Assembly: GCA_029433525.1 (NCBI GenBank)
Contig: JAQTIF010000001.1
Span: 620,001-684,000 of the forward strand
Length of the DNA: 64,000 nucleotides
Direction: 5' to 3'
Source of the DNA: Enterobacteriaceae bacterium ESL0689
GTDB lineage: Bacteria > Pseudomonadota > Gammaproteobacteria > Enterobacterales > Enterobacteriaceae
In this document: piece after piece, positions 57,964-64,000 of the stretch
Numbering within the stretch: position 1 is the stretch's first letter
Layout: every line of letters begins with the position of its first letter
Notes under the pieces: model-generated
Database searches by the model: none
What the model saw: only the letters and a program-made list of their open reading frames with translations
What the model was told of the DNA's origin: nothing
Made by a program: the position numbers and the translations under genes

Positions 57964-58731
57964 ATGCGACATCCTTTCGTGATGGGTAACTGGAAACTGA
58001 ACGGTAGCCACCATATGGTCAACGAACTGGTGACCGGTTTACGTAAAGAACTGGCAGGCGTTGCCGATTGTATCGTGGCTATCGCCCCACCAGAAGTATA
58101 TATCACCCAGGCTAAACAGATAGCCGCCGGTAGTCATATTCAGTTAGGCGCACAGAATGTTGACCTGCACCTGTCTGGTGCCTATACGGGGGAAACCTCC
58201 GCCGCGATGTTAAAAGATGTGGGGGTCGGTTATGTCATTATCGGCCATTCAGAACGTCGTACTTACCATAAAGAATCCGATGATCTTATCGCGCAGAAAT
58301 TTGCTGTGGTTAAAGAGCAGGGGCTGACACCGGTACTCTGTATTGGTGAAACCGAAGCCGAGAATGAATCAGGTAAAACTCAGGAAGTGTGCGCCCGACA
58401 AATCGACGCCGTCCTGAAAACGCAGGGGGCAGCCGCATTTACCGGGGCCGTGATTGCTTATGAACCGGTATGGGCGATTGGCACCGGCAAATCGGCCACA
58501 CCCGCGCAGGCGCAGGCGGTGCATAAATTCATTCGTGATCATATTGCAAAAGCAGATGCGCAGGTCGCGAAGCAGCTTATCATCCAGTACGGTGGCTCGG
58601 TAAATGCCGACAATGCCGCCGAACTGTTCACTCAGCCAGACATTGATGGTGCCCTGGTGGGAGGAGCTTCCCTGAAAGCAGAGGCATTTGCGGTAATTGT
58701 CAAAGCGGCCGAAGCAGCGAAAAAAGGTTAA
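57964..58731 (+). CDS. tpiA: Triosephosphate isomerase
   Basis: A 255-residue isomerase (E. coli 255). The catalytic Lys is in [11 protein letters not shown], His in [12 protein letters not shown] and Glu in [16 protein letters not shown] use the ATG at 57964, with GGAG eight bases upstream; an in-frame ATG two codons earlier and a long non-conserved extension upstream are less likely. Confidence 0.97.
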   Translation: MRHPFVMGNWKLNGSHHMVNELVTGLRKELAGVADCIVAIAPPEVYITQAKQIAAGSHIQLGAQNVDLHLSGAYTGETSAAMLKDVGVGYVIIGHSERRTYHKESDDLIAQKFAVVKEQGLTPVLCIGETEAENESGKTQEVCARQIDAVLKTQGAAAFTGAVIAYEPVWAIGTGKSATPAQAQAVHKFIRDHIAKADAQVAKQLIIQYGGSVNADNAAELFTQPDIDGALVGGASLKAEAFAVIVKAAEAAKKG

Positions 58732-58866
58732 TTTCGCATCAGAACACACCAGTCGGCGATGACGCTGGCTGGTGTCCTGATTGGGTGAGCGACGACAATC
58801 AGCGATATAGCCAATGTCCGGCTTTTGCTGACTGGATGAACATATCAATAGTAAATTCCGGCACAT

Positions 58867-59127
58867 CTATGGGCTCAGGCTTTTTAAAAGGATTCCATGA
58901 GAAAACAACTTCCGGGTAGTATGTCGCAATCTGAAGTCTGACATATCGACGTTAAACGTTTTAGCGTAATCTTCGATCAATTCCTCAATATCATCCTGGC
59001 TCAGTTTTACGTCGAAATATATATTTGATGATGCGGTATAGCTATCATATTTCTTTTTTCTCAATAAATAAGTTCCACTATGGATGGTGATCATATCGAT
59101 GACACGCTGTGCAATATCCTCTACCAT
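58867..59127 (-). CDS. DUF1493-family small protein
   Basis: An 86-residue protein with an acyl-carrier-like outline: VEDIAQRVIDMITIHSGTYL then VKLSQDDIEELIEDYAKTFN and VDMSDFRL. This order fits DUF1493 proteins of enterics, whose role is unknown. A Ser/Asp pair (LSQDD) sits at the position expected for a carrier helix, but no DSL motif is present. It ends near the tpiA terminator region and starts close to the IS1-family copy C. Confidence 0.7.
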   Translation of the reverse strand: MVEDIAQRVIDMITIHSGTYLLRKKKYDSYTASSNIYFDVKLSQDDIEELIEDYAKTFNVDMSDFRLRHTTRKLFSHGILLKSLSP

Positions 59128-59259
59128 ATTTTATTATTGCCTCGTGCGGTTTGGTTGTATGGGCCAGGCTCTTACAATTAATAATTTACCCCAAAAAATG
59201 GTCATGTATTCAACATATTGATCATGTTGTATAATTGCTCTTTTTATCAGAGACACCAG

Positions 59260-59535
59260 ATGGCTAAAATTGATGTAGCATGCCCGTTTTGTCAACAAAC
59301 CGAACCTGTTAAAAAGCATGGCCTGGGTAAGTCCGGTTTTCAGCGCTATCGTTGTCAGTCATGCTGTCGTACTTTCCAGACCGATTACGCTTATCGAGCC
59401 TGCCACCCCGGCATGAAAGAACAAATTGTTGACCTTGCTATGAATAATGCCGGTATCCGTGATACCGCACGGACTCTGCATATCAGCATCAATGCCGTTG
59501 TCCGCACTTTAAAAAACCCGCGCCGCGATGTGTAA
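59260..59535 (+). CDS. insA: InsA-like protein of copy C
   Basis: A 91-residue zinc-finger/helix-turn-helix protein: MAKIDVACPFCQQTEPVKKH, second Cys pair CQSC, and the helix-turn-helix. The frame ends at 59533-59535 just past the A6C run. It is the intact reference for the truncated copy A. Confidence 0.88.
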   Translation: MAKIDVACPFCQQTEPVKKHGLGKSGFQRYRCQSCCRTFQTDYAYRACHPGMKEQIVDLAMNNAGIRDTARTLHISINAVVRTLKNPRRDV

Positions 59536-59540
59536 CCACA

Positions 59541-59954
59541 TTGTCGCTGGATAATCTGCAAATCCAGCTTATCTGCGAAGTGGATGAGATGTGGTCTTTT
59601 GCTGGCAGTAAAAAGCAGCAACGCTGGCTGTGGTATGCGTGGGAGCCTCGCCTCAAACGTATTATTGCGCCTACTTTTGGGCGCAGGAGCAAAAAGACAC
59701 TGCGCAGGTTACTGAGATTACTGTCAGGTTTTCATGTCGCCTTCTGGTGTACCGATAACTTCAGCGCATATGACATACTGCCGGATAAAAAACATATCAG
59801 GGGTAAGCTTTACACGCAGAGGATTGAACGGGAAAACCTGAATCTGCGTAACCGCTTAAAGCGACTGAATCGTAAGACCCTGGGGTACTCAAAATCTGTT
59901 GAGATGCATGACAGGATCATCGGTACTTTTATTGAGCGCGAATATTATGTTTGA
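59541..59954 (+). CDS. insB: InsB-like transposase domain of copy C
   Basis: A 137-codon frame from TTG at 59541, with the same IS1-type DDE landmarks as the other copies (DEMWSFAGSKKQ, CTDNFSAYD, RIERENLNLRNRLKRLNRKT). It is expected to be expressed as an InsA-InsB frameshift product. Confidence 0.88.
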   Translation: MSLDNLQIQLICEVDEMWSFAGSKKQQRWLWYAWEPRLKRIIAPTFGRRSKKTLRRLLRLLSGFHVAFWCTDNFSAYDILPDKKHIRGKLYTQRIERENLNLRNRLKRLNRKTLGYSKSVEMHDRIIGTFIEREYYV

Positions 59955-59983
59955 GACAATATAAACATATTGAATACGTCACC

Positions 59984-60195
59984 AGGTTATCCTGAAAGAT
60001 AAGCAGTTGTATCTGTGAATAGAATAATACACAGAATATTGCTAATTAAATGCAGTTAGATTGACCTGTGTCAATGCTTTAATTTTAAAAAATTCATGTT
60101 TTTTTTACCCAGGCTAAACATATTAATGGTCAAAAGTAGCTTATCAGCGCTTATTTTGGCTGGTCAGGGAAGGTGTCTGTCAGGGGGAGCGTGGC
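59984..60195. other. AT-rich gap without genes
   Basis: Nothing coding is supported between the IS1-family copy and the terminator of the creatininase gene. A poly-T/poly-A patch lies near 60090-60110. Confidence 0.4.
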
Positions 60196-60240
60196 GAAAA
60201 TTACAATTCAGTAATGTTGCAAGTATTACTGAACTGTAAT
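60196..60240 (-). terminator. Terminator of the creatininase operon
   Basis: On the minus strand ATTACAGTTCAGTAAT pairs with ATTACTGAATTGTAAT (one mismatch), and TTTTC follows. It lies 23 bp past the stop codon of the creatininase-family gene. Confidence 0.8.
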
Positions 60241-60262
60241 CGAGTTTATTAAATTATGTTAG

Positions 60263-61042
60263 TTATTTTCTTCTGGCATATTTCCAGTCATGGGCATTCA
60301 GGCGTTTTATTAACTCGACGATGCTGGTCACCAGGCAGTTAATAATTTTCTCGCCTTTCTCTTTGGTGGCATATTGTGGCGCACCGGTGGCCCCAGTGGC
60401 ACTAATTTCCGAGATATCCCAGATATAGGTGATGCCATAATCATCAAATACATCGGCAGGGATTTGATTTTTTGCTTTACTGAGATCCACCAGATCCGGG
60501 CGTATGGCCATCATCGCTGAAGTTTCTCCCTCACCACCGTGTCCCAGTCCTGAGCCGTTCCAGCTGTCAAAGAAGTCATTACCCAGCTTTTTACCTACCA
60601 TATCCCACCATGCGGGAATAAAGATCAGGCTGACATCCCGGTTTTTATCTTTGACATTTCTCGCTGCTATTTCAATGGCCGGAATATTGCCATCATGACC
60701 ATTAATCACCACGATCCGTTTAATGCCATGATGAATCAGACTATTGAAAATATCTTCCGCTAACATAATATTGGTTTCAAAACGAAGCGATATCGCCATC
60801 GGGTAGGCATCATAGTGTAGCGAGGTGCCAAAGGGGGTACAGGGCACGACAATCGCGTTCTCTGTTTGCGCCGCGACTCTTCGGGCAACCTCTTCCGGGA
60901 AGAAGTAGTCGGGGCCCAGCGGCAAATGGTCGGCGTGGTTTTCACAGCTGCCAAAACTCACTAGCGCAATAATATTGTCGTTAGATTGCAGCAAAGTTCT
61001 TATCTCTTCGCCGGTAAATTCATTTAGCATAACCTTTTTCAT
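60263..61042 (-). CDS. Creatininase-family amidohydrolase
   Basis: A 259-residue metal-dependent amidohydrolase. Metal-site motifs are visible: GSCENHADHLPLGPD, VVINGHDGNIPA and GLGHGGEGETSAMM. Members include creatininase and enzymes that open cyclic amides or formamides; the substrate is not shown by the sequence. It follows an APC permease by 1 bp, so the permease probably imports its substrate. Confidence 0.87.
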   Translation of the reverse strand: MKKVMLNEFTGEEIRTLLQSNDNIIALVSFGSCENHADHLPLGPDYFFPEEVARRVAAQTENAIVVPCTPFGTSLHYDAYPMAISLRFETNIMLAEDIFNSLIHHGIKRIVVINGHDGNIPAIEIAARNVKDKNRDVSLIFIPAWWDMVGKKLGNDFFDSWNGSGLGHGGEGETSAMMAIRPDLVDLSKAKNQIPADVFDDYGITYIWDISEISATGATGAPQYATKEKGEKIINCLVTSIVELIKRLNAHDWKYARRK

Positions 61043-61043
61043 G

Positions 61044-62378
61044 TTATCTCCTGTTTTTGATAAAGTAATAAACAGATATTACCGCTATCCAGCAAAAACC
61101 TGCGGCTAACGAAATCCAGCCATCGGGGGTAAACGCCTGACCAAACATGACACATAACAGGCAGAGAATGGTTAACGGCCTGATTATTTCCGCACAGGGG
61201 GCTCTGTATTTAATTAATCCCTTCTCCGTGTTGATGGCGCGCATGCGTTTATGTGATAGCGAAATCATCAGCCATGAGAAAATAAAGCCAAAGCCCGAGA
61301 TGCTGGCCAGAATCGTATAGGCTTCCGGTGACAGTATCGATATTATGACGCCAACAAACAGCATTAAACTACTGATGAAAATGGCATTGTTGGGTGTTTT
61401 ATGTTTTGGATGCACTCTGGCGAAGGCTTCAGGTAAATGTTCATCCTGGGCTAAAGAGTGCAACATGCGCGATGTGGCATAGACACCAGTATCGATGCAG
61501 GAGAGTGCCGCCGTCAGTACCACAAAATTCATGATATTTTTAGCGACAGGCCCACCTAATATGCCAAATGCGTCAACATAGGGGCTGGAGCTAACCCCCG
61601 CCGTCTGCCAGGGAATGACGCACAGCAGCAGTGAGATAGAGAGAACATACAGCCCTAATATTCTGATAACCGTGCCTTTTATGGTTTTCGGAATATCTTC
61701 TGCCGGATTTTCACTCTCTCCGGCAGCGGTGCCGATGGCTTCTGTACCGCCAAAGGAGAAAATCACCATCAGCATAGAGGCGATAAAACCTGAGAGGCCA
61801 AAAGCAAAAAAGCCCGATTGTGAATGAGAAAAATTGTGCAGGTTGGCATCAGGGGTAAAGCCCAGAGCATAGAGGGCGATAATGATAAAAAGAACTAACG
61901 CCACAATTTTTACCAGGCTTAACCAGAATTCAACTTCACCAAAAAAGTGGACACCAATCATATTTACCGCGGTAATTGAGCAGGCAATCACCAGGCAGAA
62001 GATCCACACCGGTATCTCCGGGAACCACATATTCAGAAACGTTCCGGCGGCTATCGCTTCAGAAGCCGGGCCGATTAAAAAGGCAAACCAGTAGGTGAGG
62101 CCGGTCAGATATCCCCAGTAGGGCCCAAAGGCATCTTTGGCATAGGTTTGAAAAGAGCCAGAGACCGGATTGGCTACCGCCATCTCGGCAAGTAACATCA
62201 TAATAAATAGGGTTATTATGCCGCCAAAGAGATAGGCTAAAATAACACTCGGCCCGGTTAACGAAATGGCTTCACCTGCGCCAAGAAAAAAACCTGCACC
62301 AATCACGCCGCCTATTGAGATCATCGTGAGGTGTCTGGGTTTTAGACTTCTGTTTAATTCCATACCCATGCTACCCAT
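61044..62378 (-). CDS. APC-family amino acid / amine permease
   Basis: A 444-residue membrane protein with about 12 helices. The opening LKPRHLTMISIGGVIGAGFF and the block FSFGGTEAIGTAAGESENPA are signatures of amino acid permeases of the APC superfamily (GabP/AroP/YtnA-like). It is upstream of, and probably co-transcribed with, the creatininase-family gene. Confidence 0.88.
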   Translation of the reverse strand: MGSMGMELNRSLKPRHLTMISIGGVIGAGFFLGAGEAISLTGPSVILAYLFGGIITLFIMMLLAEMAVANPVSGSFQTYAKDAFGPYWGYLTGLTYWFAFLIGPASEAIAAGTFLNMWFPEIPVWIFCLVIACSITAVNMIGVHFFGEVEFWLSLVKIVALVLFIIIALYALGFTPDANLHNFSHSQSGFFAFGLSGFIASMLMVIFSFGGTEAIGTAAGESENPAEDIPKTIKGTVIRILGLYVLSISLLLCVIPWQTAGVSSSPYVDAFGILGGPVAKNIMNFVVLTAALSCIDTGVYATSRMLHSLAQDEHLPEAFARVHPKHKTPNNAIFISSLMLFVGVIISILSPEAYTILASISGFGFIFSWLMISLSHKRMRAINTEKGLIKYRAPCAEIIRPLTILCLLCVMFGQAFTPDGWISLAAGFCWIAVISVYYFIKNRR

Positions 62379-63119
62379 ATAGTTATAGAGATCATCGCCT
62401 GGAGTCTGGCTGGTCAGGTGTGACAGATACCGTCATTCTGGACAAGGATCGCGCAAAAAAACCGCAGCGTACAGGGGATACGTGAGGTGTTCAGGCACTG
62501 CCTGGCAGCAAAGTGGCAAGTGAGACAGCTCTGATGAGCCAGGCTCTTATTGACCCGTCATTATTCAGCCCGGAGCTGTGCGCTTCTGCCAGCCACCACA
62601 ATGGCCGGTGCCGCTTTTTCCTGACTGAATTATTCAGGGCCGCCTGATAAAAAAATTGTTACTAAATTAATAGAAAAAAATTACCTATCTCTCTAAAAAT
62701 AATCATAATTTTCAGATTGAGGAATAATTCTTATCACCAATCCGTCGTAAACTCAATCGCTAAAAAAGTGCGGAAAGGGAATAAATGAAGAAAATAGTCT
62801 TTTTATCTATATGGATATTTATAGTCAGTAGAATATGCTGATATTCGCTTATTCATCTCCATCTGCTGCTGATAATAATATGTTTTATTATCTCGCACCT
62901 TTGTCGTGCAAAAGTGACTTATTACCCTACAAAGGGGAGGGGGCGGTATTTCTGATGGGGGACTGTTTACTATTATCTCCGCTACCGGTATCCGCAGCTG
63001 GATTTTACGTTATAGAAAATGATGATTTGCGACGTCTCAGGTGACAGGGGATGATGGTAATCATCGCCCGTCGATGTCATCATCTTGGCTCCCGTGGTAT
63101 CTATTGACCAGGAGCCTGC
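62379..63119. other. Gap between the APC permease and bisC
   Basis: The left part holds a dispersed repeat (62430-62555). Further on, two short overlapping plus-strand frames begin at 62785 (MKKIVFLSIWIFIVSRIC) and 62835 (MLIFAYSSPSAADNN..., 69 codons to 63044). Together they look like a signal peptide and a short exported protein joined by a frameshift, but I do not recognise either. The promoter of bisC should lie here. Confidence 0.45.
62430..62555. repeat. Dispersed repeat, member 4 (reverse orientation)
   Basis: On the minus strand this reads AGAGCCTGGCTCATCAGAGC, then ACTTGCCACTTTG, GGCAGTGCCTGAACACCTCA and CTGTACGCTGCGGTTTTTTT. It is collinear with the repeat at 3001-3146 and keeps part of its outer arm. 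Confidence 0.6.
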
Positions 63120-64000
63120 ATGACCGCCTCATCTGCCAAAAAAACTATTCTGACCGCTGCCCATTGGGGGCCGATATGGGTCGAAACAGAGGGAGAACAT
63201 ATTCTCTCCTCACGCGGCGCACTGGCGACGCCAGTCGCTAATTCTCTGCAAACGGTCGTGCGTGACCAGGTATATAGTAAAACCCGCGTGCGTTATCCGA
63301 TGGTGCGTCAGGGTTTTCTTGCGGCGCCTGATTGTCCACAAGGCGTGCGCGGTCAGGATCAGTTTGTGCGCGTGAGCTGGCAACAGGCACTGGATCTTAT
63401 CGATGCGCAACACCGGCGGATCCGGCAATGTTATGGGCCATCATCTATTTTCGCAGGCTCCTATGGCTGGCGCTCCTGTGGTGTTTTGCACAAGGCAGCG
63501 ACTTTATTACAGCGTTATATGAGTCTGGCGGGGGGATATACAGGCCATATTGGGGATTACTCGACAGGCGCTGCCCAGGTCATTATGCCCTATGTGGTCG
63601 GGAGTCATGAGGTTTATCAGCAACAAACCAGTTGGCCGATGTTGCTGGAGCATAGCGATGTGGTGGTATTGTGGAGTGCCAACCCGATGAATACGCTGAA
63701 AAATGCGTGGAGTGCGTCCGATGAGCAAGGGCGTCAGTGGTTGGATCGGCTACGTAAAAGTGGTAAGCGGCTGATCTGTATCGATCCTGTGCGATCAGAA
63801 ACGGTCGATTTTTTTGCTGAGGCGGGAGAGTGGATCGCACCGCATATGGGAACGGATGTCGCACTGATGCTCGGTATCGCCCACACATTGCAGCAAAATG
63901 GCTGGCAGGATGAGCACTTCCTGGCAAATTACACCACCGGCTATCAGATTTTCTGCCGCTATCTGAGCGGAGAAAGCGATGGGACGCCGAAAAGTGCCGA
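63120..64000 (+). CDS. bisC: Biotin sulfoxide reductase BisC (5' part, runs off the window)
   Basis: The first 293 codons of a molybdopterin (bis-MGD) oxidoreductase of the DMSO reductase family. The opening ([20 protein letters not shown]) and the region [20 protein letters not shown], then [20 protein letters not shown] with the expected Ser ligand, match BisC very closely. No twin-Arg signal is present, as expected for cytoplasmic BisC, and this argues against TorA. It reduces biotin sulfoxide and also methionine sulfoxide in E. coli. An AGGAG lies upstream of the ATG. The frame is open to the window end. Confidence 0.92.
   Translation, partial: MTASSAKKTILTAAHWGPIWVETEGEHILSSRGALATPVANSLQTVVRDQVYSKTRVRYPMVRQGFLAAPDCPQGVRGQDQFVRVSWQQALDLIDAQHRRIRQCYGPSSIFAGSYGWRSCGVLHKAATLLQRYMSLAGGYTGHIGDYSTGAAQVIMPYVVGSHEVYQQQTSWPMLLEHSDVVVLWSANPMNTLKNAWSASDEQGRQWLDRLRKSGKRLICIDPVRSETVDFFAEAGEWIAPHMGTDVALMLGIAHTLQQNGWQDEHFLANYTTGYQIFCRYLSGESDGTPKSA

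Larger units (their letters stand above)
59200..59983 (+). mobile_element. IS1-family element, copy C (complete, 784 bp)
   Basis: Bounded by GGTCATGTATTCAA and TTGAATACGTCACC. It carries InsA and InsB with the A6C frameshift run (TTTAAAAAAC at 59508-59517). It is nearly identical to copy A and in the same orientation. No direct target repeat is seen at its edges, which suggests past recombination between copies or decay of the duplication. Confidence 0.94.

Overview
The window is chromosomal DNA from a member of the Enterobacterales. This rests on the gmk-rpoZ-spoT-trmH-recG block, glpX/fpr/yiiQ/tpiA, a BisC-type reductase and flagellar proteins that read almost like those of E. coli or Salmonella. 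The contiguous flagellar supercluster (flgNMA, flgB-L, fliR-E, fliTSD, fliC, fliA) is a layout seen in Yersinia/Serratia/Pectobacterium/Sodalis-type enterics rather than in E. coli. I do not name a species. Many mobile elements and broken genes suggest a genome in flux, as in host-associated lineages; that is inference.

Layout. 1-5541: a decaying type VI secretion (T6SS) island. It holds a 3' part of an IS1-family element, a frameshifted M23-like gene cut by that element, IS630- and IS3-like scraps, a palindromic repeat, tagA, tssE and a tssJ that has lost its lipoprotein signal. 5542-6764: a small secreted DUF5339-type protein and a 173-bp IS903-type MITE with a perfect 9-bp target duplication. 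6765-19625: flgN, flgM, flgA on the minus strand and flgBCDEFGHIJ on the plus strand, then a full 784-bp IS1-family copy, then flgKL. 19877-20818: a lysO-like lysine exporter. 20944-32511: fliR to fliF on the minus strand, divergent from fliE. 32571-36044: a dispersed repeat, then an Rpn-family nuclease gene split by a 2.36-kb group II intron. 36191-41997: fliT, fliS, fliD (minus), two nearly identical flagellin genes and fliA (plus).

42047-45039: a cytochrome bc1 operon (pseudoazurin, Rieske protein, cytochrome b, cytochrome c1), uncommon in enteric bacteria. 45056-48470: an ABC importer under a cobalamin riboswitch. 48677-58731: a GNAT acetyltransferase and the gmk-to-tpiA housekeeping block. 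58867-59983: a DUF1493-type gene and a third IS1-family copy. 60263-62378: a creatininase-family amidohydrolase and an APC permease. 63120-64000: the 5' part of bisC.

How it works together. The flagellar genes supply rod, hook, MS ring, export gate, switch, filament and the FliA/FlgM regulatory pair. FliA-type (sigma28) promoters can be read in front of flgM, flgK, fliD and both fliC copies. flhDC, flhBA, motAB and the chemotaxis genes are not in the window. The bc1 complex would carry electrons from quinol to pseudoazurin, whose final acceptor is not visible here.
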